From Branchiostoma floridae (taxonomy: Eukaryota > Chordata > Leptocardii > Amphioxiformes > Branchiostomatidae), in assembly GCF_000003815.2 (NCBI RefSeq), contig NC_049985.1, positions 1,081,863 to 1,145,862 on the forward strand: DNA of 64,000 bases, given 5' to 3'. The position numbers were made by a program, and so were the translations under genes. A model generated the notes under the pieces. That model had not been told where the DNA came from. It saw nothing but the letters and a program-made list of their open reading frames with translations, and ran no database searches. Shown in pieces: positions 22,818 through 34,170 of the stretch (position 1 is the stretch's first letter; each line of letters begins with the position of its first letter).

Positions 22818-23273
22818 TGCTCCGGTGTTGGAAAATTATTCTTGTGACAACATGGATGTTCCACCGCCTGCCAGTCCGCACACAAGAGCAAGGTAAAGTA
22901 CAGCATTTATTTAGTATTAATGCAAACCTACTAATTTATTACCAACTACACTCAATCTTGAAACTCTACTTGATCTTTTGACACCTGTTTGACGACTTTA
23001 CCGTTAATTTTGCATACTGACACATACATGACAGGATCTTCCAGTCAATTCTCAGTTTAAGTTTGTTATGTTCACCACTAGTTGGAGACTATCATCGCCA
23101 TGACAATAACATTTTTATTGGAAGGCTTGTTCTTGCCCGGACCCTGGTATACCCCTCCATGGATATCGGTTGTTTCGTTCGGCTGTCACGACGGCTACAC
23201 TTTGGTGGGCCAGAAAAGACTGATGTGCATGCCTGGGGATGCGGACAGGGACTACGACCGCCCAAGTTGTTAG
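22818..23273 (+). pseudogene. Possible secreted Sushi/CCP-domain gene fragment
   Basis: An ATG at 22818 opens a short hydrophobic leader (MLRCWKIILVTTWMF...) that runs to a possible donor at CAAG/GTAAAG (about 22891). Downstream a frame ending at the TAG 23271-23273 reads VSFGCHDGYTLVG...MCMPGD...DRPSC, which fits the second half of a Sushi (CCP) domain with three of the four cysteines. An acceptor at GGAAG/GC near 23122 would join the two in frame. The first cysteine and a conserved Trp are missing, so this is probably a relic or a lone partial domain. It is unrelated to the array genes. Confidence 0.3.
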
Positions 23274-23618
23274 ATGTAGGGGGAAAAGCTGAAGGAGTTA
23301 GGTGGGGGTGTGGTTATACATGTTTTTTATATCGTAGACTCGGTCCGTGACACATCCGTTACCTTTGCACAAACAACTTTAGCTACCAACTTTACTTGGT
23401 GAATTCTACTCTAGAAGTTCTCGACAGGAACATTAGATTATCACCTCAATCCTACAAACGACTGTTAATATTCGGGGCCGTCAGGAGAGGTAAAGACAAC
23501 TAACATCATATGTTACGTGGCAGATTGACGTGTATTTACGAAGCTTCAGTGGGGTTCTCAAACCTTTGAACTTTTGTGGGGTTATAAAAACCTTTGAACT
23601 TTATTATCGGCTGGCGGA

Positions 23619-23627
23619 TAATGTAAT
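23619..23627 (+). promoter_or_regulatory. Degenerate CRE/C-EBP-ATF-like site upstream of gene B
   Basis: TAATGTAAT, 116 bp before the ATG, at the same position as TGATGTAAT in gene E (also 116 bp). One base off the consensus. Confidence 0.2.
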
Positions 23628-25347
23628 GTTGATGTTTGTTCAGACCTGTGTTTGTTCAAGTCACGCGCATAAAGCTACCACGTAGACTGGTAAAGATTAG
23701 CAGTTTTACAGAACGGTTCTCTACGAGGTTCGCCATGTTGAGAGTCTGTGAGAAACTCCGCGAGGCGGACGCGAAGGGCAGGAGGTACGGACTAGCCCGT
23801 GCGGAGACAGGCTACCTCCGTGCCCTGGTGGACGCCATGGCTGACATGGACAGGCTGGCGGAAGTAGAGCTGCTCAAAAGTGTGGGCGACGTGAACTTGG
23901 AGAAGGGAAGACTTGGGAAGGACGTAGGGAAGTTCAACATGGCCTTGGCACTTTACGTGGCTGCTGTGGTCCGGTGTGACCATCGGGATCAGGGGGAAGG
24001 TATAGAACACCGATACGAATACACGGAGAGGCTTTTACAAGGAGTATCGTCAAAGGGGTCACAGGGTAAGGAACAGTCAACTGTAGACAAGGAGACGACT
24101 ACACCTGCGAAGGTGGCGAGAAAGTTTCGAGACCAGGACAAGAGACGGGCTGCCGGTGGTAACACAGACTCTGTGCTGGTTGGATACGCACAGTTGATGG
24201 TAGAGGGAATAGTAAACGACAACAGCATGTTAGAAACGGAAGCGATCAAGAGTATCGGTGACGTGTACCTGAAAAGAGGAACTGAAACTCTTGACACTAG
24301 TGATTTGACCAGAGCTTCTGCGCTGTACAACAAGGCACTGGCGCGGTGTCACAACGTACAAGGAGCAGTTGCCATTGTCCACCGCTTACTGTTTACTGCA
24401 AAAATCAGGCAGGAAATGAACACAACAAACATCAAGGTAAGCGAATTGTACAGAAATTTGACAACAAGCGAGAAAATAATGAAACTGGAGTATTTTCGCG
24501 GGTCAATGAAGTATACCACTAGAACGGTATTAGCTTTTACATCCTTTTTTATGCGCCGCATTTTTTATTTTCATTACTTCTGCCGACAAACTGACGAGTT
24601 TGAGTTAAGTATGTTTTGTATCGTTGAGGACAACATAATTCCAGACGTTATGAATGATGTATTTTCACAATGTTTAGAAGAAGATATTGCCTCGACGACA
24701 ACGAATGCCTTATTGGGTCCATGAAGTCAATGACCACATTTACAACCCAAACTTTAGTTGGCCGTCTTGGAGTCACGTCAGATCCTTGACCTTTGACCGT
24801 TCGTCAACATCCCATGGTGCGTTGAATAACACGATCTCCCACCTGTTAATCATTCATGACTTATCGGTTCACGTAGAAGCCAACTCGTACGCAACATGTT
24901 AATCATTTACGGCTTCTGTCTGGTTCCATAGAGGTCAGCACGTAAACAACTAGGACAAGACGTGGAAAAACGGAAGGACCACTTCTCCATGTCGTTCTCA
25001 GCCGCGGCCCCAAATGACAACATCAATGACGGAATACGCCGTCTACACAGGTAGGTACTAGTGCTGAATGCAGCTGATTCCTAATTAATTTTGACTATCG
25101 TATAAGGCACATGAATACATGTTTATTGTGAAATAAAAACATTTTGTTTTTTCTCTCCAGTGTCCCGGAACCACAGAAAGATGAGAACCCGACACGTGAT
25201 GACGATGACAAGTTAGTGTCATCCATTTCTTTGTTTCACAAGTGTTTGAAATTTAAAAAAAATGACTGTAAACTGTTAATTCTCCGCATTGTAATTTGTT
25301 CACAAACTGTAGCAGTTGAACCTGGTCTGTATGATTTGCACCGTGTT

Positions 25348-25840
25348 GGCATCCGTCTGTCTCGGAAGACAATGGTAGGCAGACGGGTTTAAGGCGACCC
25401 GTCTACCTGGCCTGCACTTGGGTTTTTAAGGTGAAGGAGGGGTGTGCACGTCCTTCTCCACCCTCTCGTCCACTGGCGCACTAGTCCAACAGGGGCAACT
25501 GTATGCAACGTGTAAGACGGCCCCAGCAGATGCAGGTTTGTTGTTTGGAGTTTTCGTCTCCTAGGAGGACTTCCGACCAAGGATGCAAGGGGTTCCTCCT
25601 ACCCCTGACTCATGTGTCATGGCGGGTGCGTCATGCCAGAACATGCCCCCATGGCCTGTCACCACCACAAAGGCCTGTCACTGCCACTAGCCGCAGCTTG
25701 GTACTCATTCATACCTGAGTTAAGTGAGGAGAGTCGTGTCAATTGCCTTTCCCAAGGGCACAAGATCGGTGACACGGCAAGCAGATTCGAACCCGGAACC
25801 TCTTGGGTCTGAGACCAATGCGCCGCCGATCGTGCCCCCC
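25348..25840 (-). mobile_element. tRNA-derived SINE in gene B intron 3
   Basis: On the minus strand the head (25840 downward) has a B-box-like GGGTTCGAATC and is followed by TTGTGCCCTTGGGAAAGGCA, shared with the SINE at 2321. Its 3' half matches the truncated SINE at 61212-61407 (GAGAGGGTGGAGAAGGA; CACACCCCTCCTTCACC). The 3' end near 25348 is approximate. It does not touch the splice sites. Confidence 0.7.
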
Positions 25841-27998
25841 GGTCCCACCACTATAGGCCAGACCATGTGACATTTTTATTGCATTTAATATCCATAGATT
25901 TTAAAACTTCACATTCAGTTACAGATGCAACGTACTATAAATTAGATACTTTTGGGACGATTAATACCTTTGGGGTATCTTTTTTCTTTACAGTGAATGC
26001 GAAGAACATCTCCATGCTGGCTGCATGGCCCTGCAGACTGGAGACCTGGACACAGCAGAACAAAGCTTTGCCTTTGCGCTCCAGTGTGTTCATTTCAATG
26101 GTAGGTCTAAGCATGAACATATAAGTAGGTCAAGTAAATTAAAAGTAACTGCTTATAAATGGTCAAAGAGACGTCGATAAACAGAACTAAGAAGCCCGCA
26201 ATGCTGTGGTCTCTATATGAATTATCCATGAGGCTAAAAAGGCGTTTAGAATACGACAAATAGAAACACTGATGACTACGTCCTCTGTAGGGTTTGACAA
26301 CAAACATGATTTATTACTTACAATACTGTGGAAATATAAATTTACTATAATATTCGAAAGGTTTGCTTCCCGAGACGACAAAGTAAGTCGACATTATAAA
26401 TGATGATTTCTAACTTACAGGCGAACACAGGAAGGAGGCAGAACCCCTGTACAGGTTGGGCGATGTCTATCTGAAGAGAGGAATCCGGTCAAAGGACGGA
26501 GGCGACTTCACCAAGGCTGCAGCACTCTGTAATGCAGCACTGGTAAGGTCAAGGAGAGAAGACATAGACGAAAGAATTCAGGAAATAACTCAAGCATTTG
26601 TTAAGGAAGTCCTGAAGATAGAACAGAAGGTAGACAGTGATGATACAGAGAAACACAAATTGATGTTGAAGGCTGATAGGGACTACGTAGATAAAGAGAT
26701 CAAAAGAATTGAACAAGGGATAGATCCATATAGCCTTAATGAGAATGACCCACAAATAAGAGAAGTGGAGATGAAGAGAGTGGAAGCAATCAAAGCATTG
26801 TTTCAGACACTTGTTGATCAGCGTAAAACCTTCATAGCTATCCTTGTAGATGAATGCGTGGAGGTAATGGGTCCCCCTCCATGTAAGTACGCCATGATGG
26901 GTTTGGGTTCACAAGCCACAGGATTGGTAACTCCATACTCTGATCTGGAATTTGCCATTTTGGTAGAGGAGGAAACCGAGCATAATGTTAGTTATTTCCG
27001 CAACCTCACCCATTATCTGCACCTCAAAGTGATAAATCTGGGAGAGACCATTCTCCCGGCCATGGGGATTAAGTCTCTGAATGATTTCTACTCAGACGAC
27101 CCACTGGACAGCTGGTTTTATGACTCAGTAACACCGCGCGGCTTTGCGTTCGATGGAGCCATGCCGCATGCATGCAAGACTCCATTGGGCAGGGGTAGAA
27201 ACAGCACAGGAACAAGCGAGCTCATCCGCACACCAAGCAATATGACCAACATTCTGAAAGAAGACATTACGTTTCATTTAAAGAAAGGCTATCATCTGGC
27301 TAGTATACTGGGAAATGTGTCTTTTCTCACAGGACAACAGGGCTTGGTAAATGAGTACAGGTCGTTATTGATTCAGCAACTGGTAGAAAGTGGCGGAATA
27401 GTTACTTTGATAAATGGCAATTACAGGCCTAACTGAGAATTCACGTATGTTTCAAACCGATGCTCCCACTGCCAGCTTGCTGAATGTTAAGAAAGAAATC
27501 TATCGGTTTTCAAGCCTTGCAGTGTCTGTTTTGGCGCTACTTCATAACATACAACCGACCACAATCTGGGAGACTATTCAGAACCTAAGAGATAGTGGAG
27601 TCGTCAATGGTGAGAACGCACATCACTTGATGGTACTGGTCAGTATCTCAGCAGAACTGAGGCTGCAGACATACATGAACAATCATGGACAAGTGGAAAA
27701 CATGTCAGCCTTATCGTCAATGTCGACCGATACGGGCATTGAGGAGAAATTACAGAAAGTGTTTTACATCTCGAATACAAAACAGCTCATGAGGTATTAT
27801 TACACAGAAAGACCCCTGAAGCACTTTATTTCACAGCTGAAAGACCCTCAACGTTCGGAAGAACCGCCAATCTTCTTTGACAATTCTTCAAAGTTCAAAG
27901 CAGAGGTATATAAAAGTCTGTGCGATTTTGAGAATTTTAAGACATTCTCAGAACAAACGCTACAAAGTGATTTAATGAAATATGGTCATAACACTGCG

Positions 27999-29314
27999 CA
28001 CAGGGATATTGCCGGATCACTAAACAACTTAGGTACCGCCTGGAGCGACCTTGGTGATCACAGAAAGGCGGTCAGCTATTATGAACAGTCACTACAGATG
28101 AACCGGAGTATCTATGGTGAGGACACTGAACATCCTGACATCGCCGGCTCACTTAACAACTTGGGTAACACCTGGGGCGACCTTGGTGATCTCAAAAAGG
28201 CGGTCAGCTATTATGAGCAGTCACTACAAATGAACCGGAGTATCTATGGTGAGGACACTGAACATACTGACATCGCCAGCTCACTTAACAACTTGGGTAC
28301 CGCCTGTAGGAAACTTGGTGATCACAGAAAGGCGGTCAGCTATTATGAGCAGTCACTACAGATGAAGCGGAGTATCTATGGTGAGGACACTGAACATCCT
28401 GACATCGCCAGCTCACTTAACAACTTGGGTGCCACCTGGGGTGACCTTGGTGATCTCAAAAAGGCGGTCAGCTATTATGAGCAGGCACTACAGATGAACC
28501 GGAGTATCTATGGTGAGGACACTGCACACCCTGACATCGCCAGCTCACTTAACAACTTGGGTAACACCTGGGGCGACCTTGGTGATCTCAAAAAGGCGGT
28601 CAGCTATTATGAGCAGGCACTACAGATGAAGCGGAGTATCTATGGTGAGGACACTGAACATCCTGACATCGCCAGCTCACTTAACAACTTGGGTGCCACC
28701 TGGGGCGACCTTGGTGATCTCAAAAAGGCGGTCAGCTATTATGAGCAGGCACTACAGATGAACCAGAGTATCTACGGTGAGGACACTGCACACCCTGACA
28801 TCGCCAGGTCACTTACAACTTGGGTAACATCTGGGGCGAACTTGGTGATCACAGAAAGGCGGTCAGCTATCATGAACAGTCACTACAGATGAACCGGAGT
28901 ATCTATGGTGAGGACACTGAACATCCTGGCATCGCCAGCTCACTTAACAACTTGGGTAACACCTGGATGAACCTTGGTGATCACAGAAAGGCGGTCAGCT
29001 ATCATGAGCAGTCACTACAGATGAACCGGAGTATCTATGGTAAGAACACTGAACATCCTGACATCGCCAATTCGCTTAATAACTTGGGTGCAGCCTGGAG
29101 CAACCTTGGTGATCACAGAAAGGCTGTCAGCTATCATGAACAGGCACTACAGATGAGGCGGAGTATCTATGGTGAGGATACTGCACATCCTGACATTGTA
29201 GACTCACTTACCAATTTGTGCGTGTCCTGGAGAGAGCTTGGCGATTACAGGAAGGCCTTTAAGTATCTTCAACTCTGGGAACAATTGAAGCAGATCATTA
29301 TAACTACAGAGAAG
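27999..29314 (+). repeat. 10 tandem TPR units in gene B
   Basis: 1316 bp, that is 10 units of 132 nt less 3 (short last unit) less 1 (the deletion in unit 7). Units 4 and 6 are nearly identical. This is the shortest array of the five. Confidence 0.93.
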
Positions 29315-29317
29315 TAA

Positions 29318-31200
29318 TCAGACCTTCACCTCCTTAGTGCCTGTAAATCAAGCGATGATTTTACTACACATTTTGCACAGATTTAGATAATAGGCCTGGA
29401 AAAGTCAGTGGCGTCACATCGTTTAACTTGTATATTACACTGTGTCAATACTCCATTTACGTTCGCATTCCTGTACCATATGTAGTTATAGACCCTAGAC
29501 GAATGTCATTGTATAAATCGTTTTATTACTGTTGCCTTACATTGTACCATGTACAAATGTGGTGTACAAAAAGTTAATTCTTACGTGCGCATTCCTCCAT
29601 ATGTAGTTATAGACCCTAGACGAATGTCATTGTATAAATTGTTTCATTACTGTTGCCTTACATTGTACCATGTACAAATGTGGTGCAAAAAAAGTTCATT
29701 CTTACGTTCGCATTCCTCTACCATATATAGTTATAGACCCTGGACGAATGTCATTGTATAAATCGTTTCATTACTGTTGCCTTACATTGTACAATGTAAA
29801 CATGTGGTGTAAAAAAACGTTCATTCTTTCTTTCATCAATGGCCTCCCTGATAGACCGTGAAATGAAAGTGATGAGTTTCATTCTACTATAATTTGGTTG
29901 CTGTGCGTGATGATGTCATTATGATTGACGTAGTTTAATCCGTGCTACTGGCTTAGTTGGGCGATAATCAGTTTGTTTTAAGTTGGACATTGATAAAAAG
30001 ACTTTATACTATATAATGATGGCCCGAAATGTGAGTTGTGCACCTTATTTATCGGTGAGGCCGAAAATTTATTTATCACCCCTCTTAAGGACGTAAGCAG
30101 TAAAGATTCGCACTCTACTTCAGACAATTGTTACCGCCTTGAAAGAAGTGTTGTTTGGAGTATATGTAAATGTACACTTTTACCCGCTTGTTACTTGTAA
30201 TTATGGATTTAATGTGGTGTTATTTGGCTTGTGGGCATGTCTTGCAAATATCATAATCAAATGTATAGGTAAAGCTTAGTCAATCCTAGTTGAATGTAGG
30301 TGAGTAAGAATTTGGTAACACGATGACTTCTATGAACGGAAAAACCATAGAACCGAAAACAATTACAAGTGATTATTAAGTATAATGTGATCCTTACGCA
30401 GACGATAGAGTGCAACTGTGTTGATGTCTTGTCTATGAGAATGAAAACGAGTTCATTTATTTATGCCTTGAATATAAGGTAGCCTGCTTTAGTATAGAGC
30501 ACGTGTGTCATTTCACCGTCTGAGTCAGTCAGTCAGTCCCATAGCTTTTTAATGAGGCAGACGATAAAAACTTCTATACACGGAAAATACATACGTTTGT
30601 ACAACTAGGGATTAGCTAGACTATATATGATATATTAGGCGTGTTCCTCCATGCTCCAGCCATTTAGCATCCTCGTACGGTGTATATATTTCTGTTGTGT
30701 GGATCAATGAGTTTTGACTATTTAAATCATACAATAGAATAACAGAACCTTCCATATATAGAAGGTCGGTAGAATGTCGAGTTTAGTTCAGTGTAATACT
30801 AATAGTTAAGCGGCAAGTCAATATTGATTTTGACTTTGAAATACACCTGAAAAACATTCAAACTACTGTTTATATGAAGAGATAGTTAAGAACCCATCTT
30901 GTGTAATATGATATCATGTCTGTAATAATAACCAATGGCTTTTATTTCCGTGTTGTCCAGAGCCAGTGTTCAATATGTACAAATACATGTGGATGAATTT
31001 TTCCAAGTAGTGTGTTGTATTGTGTTTGTACTGATTTTTGGTCTTCAAATGTGACACCATAATTTGCTAGAATGCAAAAGAAACATAATCTATGACCTCA
31101 TGTCCTATTGTGCTGTTGTTTTCAAATGTGTTTAAAGTTTTTTTTCTACTGTTTTTTCTACTTCTACTTTTGTACCAAAATATATCTGCCACTAAGTTAA
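29318..31200. other. 3' flank of gene B
   Basis: Shared with 40347-42590 after gene C. It lacks the left part of the mariner-like element: a deletion joins GCGATAATCAG to the segment ending GACTTTATACT, and only a right-end remnant remains near 30046-30097. No gene is supportable. Confidence 0.55.
29453..29830. repeat. Three tandem copies of a ~122-bp segment
   Basis: The block CATTCCT...GTTATAGACCCTAGACGAAT...ACCATGTACAAATGTGG occurs at about 29467, 29590 and 29710. The flank of gene C has one copy (about 40725-40830), so the expansion is specific to B. Confidence 0.8.
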
Positions 31201-31214
31201 ATCATAGCATGTTC

Positions 31215-32406
31215 AGTGCAAAGGATCCAGAACCTTAGGCATAGTACAGACGTCGACTTGATTTGCTACAAATGGAGTCAACATGGGAGTTCCATCGTAA
31301 ATCAGACTGAAGCAGCACTAGGTTGGGTTGGGGGTTCTTATTTCCAACAAATTCAGGTCATCAACGAATTTCCAGCGTTTGGAGGCAGCCTGGTGTGCGG
31401 CGCTGTTGATATACGCAAGGAAAATCAACGGCCCGAGTAGAGTGCCCTGGGGTAATCCGCAGGTAACCTTCAAGCTGTCGGAAAGTGTTCCATGGTAGCG
31501 TACAACCTGGCTCTTGTTTGAGAGGAAGTCTACAATCCACCTTGTCACGGAGGGGCGCAGGCCAAGATCAAGCAGACGTTGGATAGCTAGGTTGTGACAC
31601 ACACGATCGAAGGCCTTACTATAATCGGTTGAAACACGAGAACACAGGACACCGGGTTTATCGGTGGCTTTGAAAACCTCGTTGGTCAAATCTAGAAGGC
31701 AATGTGTTGTCGATTTGCCCTTGAGGCATCCGTACTGTTGAACATCGATTTGAGGAACGATGTCGGTCAGCACCCACCGTGAGACAAAACGTTCGGCGAC
31801 TTTCGCTAGCAAGGATGTCAAGGAGATCGGACGAAGTTCGGTTATCAAAGGAGGTTTGGTCTTAGGTATTGGAACAATGACCGCACATTTCCATTCGTCC
31901 GGCACTAAGCCTTGTTGGTGGGAGCTATTGAGAATGTCGGTGAAGGGTTCACTCAGTTCACACGCAAATTCTTTGATTATTTTACCTGGAATGCCATCAG
32001 GCCCAGCTGCTTTGCGTGTTTTGACCTTTTGTAGTTCTTTGTAGACATCCCAGGGTTGAACACATGGTGCCGGGAACGAAGGTAAGTACGCTGGCAGTAC
32101 TGTTGTGTCGATAGCAGGTAGAGACTGTATCACTGATCCGAGTGTTTTGTTTATCTCCATGGCAATACCGGGTTTGTCAGTGGGGTCGAACCCGTCGATG
32201 TGAATGACAGGTTCGGAACAGGACGAGTTCATCATGGCTTTTATCTCCTTGTGCCACTGTGTGATATTGTCCTTCTTCATAGACTTCACTTTGGAGTTGT
32301 AGTAGGTCCTGCAGTTTCCCCAGCTTGTTATATCCACAGACTGTCGCGACATGTCGTCCATGCATCTTGATCTATGGAGATCTGTATTTTGACTGTACGG
32401 TCGCAT
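31215..32406 (-). pseudogene. LINE reverse transcriptase relic with internal deletion
   Basis: A 362-codon frame (31318-32406) has the RT motifs RKAAGPDGIPGK, VIVPIPKTKP, STDYSKAFDRV, GLPQGTLLGPL and FVDDLNLLEI. After FVDD the frame breaks within a few codons. A further piece in another frame reads DLRWNSHVDSICSKSSRRL, normally found about 100 residues later in such proteins, so the thumb-side segment is deleted. The endonuclease domain and the end of the ORF are missing. It differs in sequence from the LINE at 2580-6419. It lies between B and C. Confidence 0.8.
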
Positions 32407-34038
32407 AAATGCAATTTCCGGGTCATACTTTACATGAAAAGTCTATTTAATGTATACTTGATAGAACAAGGACCATCAAAAGGGCTGACTCTAGCTCGGG
32501 CGCTAGCTTCGGCGATCTGACGTTAATCAATAAAAAGTCGAAATTTTGAATACTATGTTTTTAGATAGGACAGGTATTTCTCTGCAAATAAAGGCAATAA
32601 TATGGGATGCGGAGGGGAGGAGGACTAAGTAAACTCGGCACAAAGGTTGGAATATTAACTTTGGTAGATCATATTTCTGATGTTTATGCATCAATGTCAA
32701 TGTATTATATATCAATGGCAAGCTTATGTGATTCCCCTTCCCGTGGTATCAAACTTATTATTATTGTTAACTCAAGAAACAAGCACCAGGTCTGCTTATA
32801 ACATGAGTGGGTCACCCCCCAAAAAGGGCCCAAACTGATGCAGAAACAACGGAGATACGATCAACCGAAGTTGATATTCCAAACATTCTGTGCCCAGTTT
32901 ATTTTTCCGAGCTTCTACCTTAGACACATAACAAAAGAAGACTAACATCTGGGCTGCGATATTTATCTGATAAGACGCTGCTGCTACGAAATGCAGTAAT
33001 ATATTATGTAATGACTAATCTGAGAGAACAACTGACTTAAGAACGTTCATCCTGGAACTAACACGTAATTTTGGGTAACTACACGCACACGGGAATCCCA
33101 TGGCAGGTTTGTAACTCCCCCCAACCACAGCCCGACTGGACTTCTGATTCAGCTAAGACCTTCTCACGCTGCTGTACGTAACGGTTATATGAGATGTATC
33201 AGGACGCCCTTCACACGTCAAAACACCAGACCTAAAACAAACAGGTTAGCAAGACTACGTTACTGCCTTTAGATGATAAACTCGGTGCGTGAATAGGAAG
33301 CAAATAGTTCTTTTGAGCTCAGGCATCGCTTGGACAAAGCAAGGTGGTGTCCATGACGGTGGTGTTTTGTTAGGGTAGGTGGTGTTTTGTGAGTTGTTTT
33401 GAGGCGCACATATAATAGTTTTCAGAACTAGACTTGCAACAAGGCGTGCTTAAAGACTTGGTTCTTGCCATGATAAGTTCAGAATCAGTATGAGTAAATG
33501 CCAAGTAGGGATAGTTGTAAAGGACCCTGAACATATTGTCAATGTTACTAGGGTTGCACATTAATAGCTTATTATACAACCTCATTCAAAAGCTGAAATT
33601 CAATATAGGGGAGAAAAGCACTAGGATTTATTGAAGGCGAGACAACCTGAAAAGCCTAGATGGTGGAAAATAAAATCAATTATCTTTATTCACTTTCTGC
33701 CACTAACGGGCCATCGCAATACACACAAAAATAATTGCGAAATTAAACATGATTTAATACAAATCACAAAAGGATCAATAAACTAAATCAACTAATCGTA
33801 CATAGATTTAAAGATGATCCATGCAAGGCAGAACCAAAGGGAACACTGGAATCATTATCAACAGACGAAATGGCGGTGGCCAAACATCAGGCTGCCTTGA
33901 AGAGCGTAATGATAGGATCAACAGGTCTTTTCCTGACCTGAGCACTTGCGTCTTCGCCAGTTAGCCAGGTTACCTGATATGTTTACAAGTATCAGTGAAG
34001 CTTTGGTCTATTGACGCCGTGACATTTGAACTAGCAGA
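32407..34038. other. 5' flank of gene C
   Basis: About 32500-32640 and 33060-33180 match the flank upstream of A (10900-11230), and 33991-34170 matches 11579-11758 closely. The remaining ~800 bp (33180-33990) is unassigned AT-rich sequence. No gene is supportable. Confidence 0.5.
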
Positions 34039-34047
34039 TGACGTAAT
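34039..34047 (+). promoter_or_regulatory. CRE/ATF-like site upstream of gene C
   Basis: TGACGTAAT, 132 bp before the ATG, matching position and sequence in gene A. Confidence 0.35.
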
Positions 34048-34170
34048 GTTGCCGTGGGCAGTGTTTGGCACCTGTCTTTGTTCATGTCAGGCACATAAAG
34101 CTAACACGGAGACCTACAAATACCCGTGAAGGTAAGGAGTTTTACAGACTTTCTCTCAGCAGAGTCCGCC

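Larger units (their letters stand above)
23735..29317 (+). pseudogene. Gene B: NTase-TPR paralogue with two frameshifts
   Basis: Exons 23735-24436, 24932-25050, 25161-25211, 25994-26100 and 26421-29317 follow the family pattern; exon 2 is one codon longer (119 bp). The NTase-like motif is intact ([18 protein letters not shown]). In exon 5 the stretch before the TPRs is one base longer than in D, and the frame ends at TGA 27434-27436. The TPR frame resumes from about 27414, so there is a 1-nt insertion near 27414-27430. In TPR unit 7 the text CTTACAACTTGG (others CTTAACAACTTGG) is a 1-nt deletion at about 28814. The TPR span is 10 units minus one base. The two shifts cancel, but the middle is unreadable in the starting frame. 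It could be a young pseudogene, an allele, or sequencing error. The C-terminus (QIIITTEK) matches gene C. Confidence 0.75.

Noticed and set aside
29549-29861. Small frames after gene B (VQMWCKKS type)
   Set aside because: They are produced by the triplicated ~122-bp non-coding segment.
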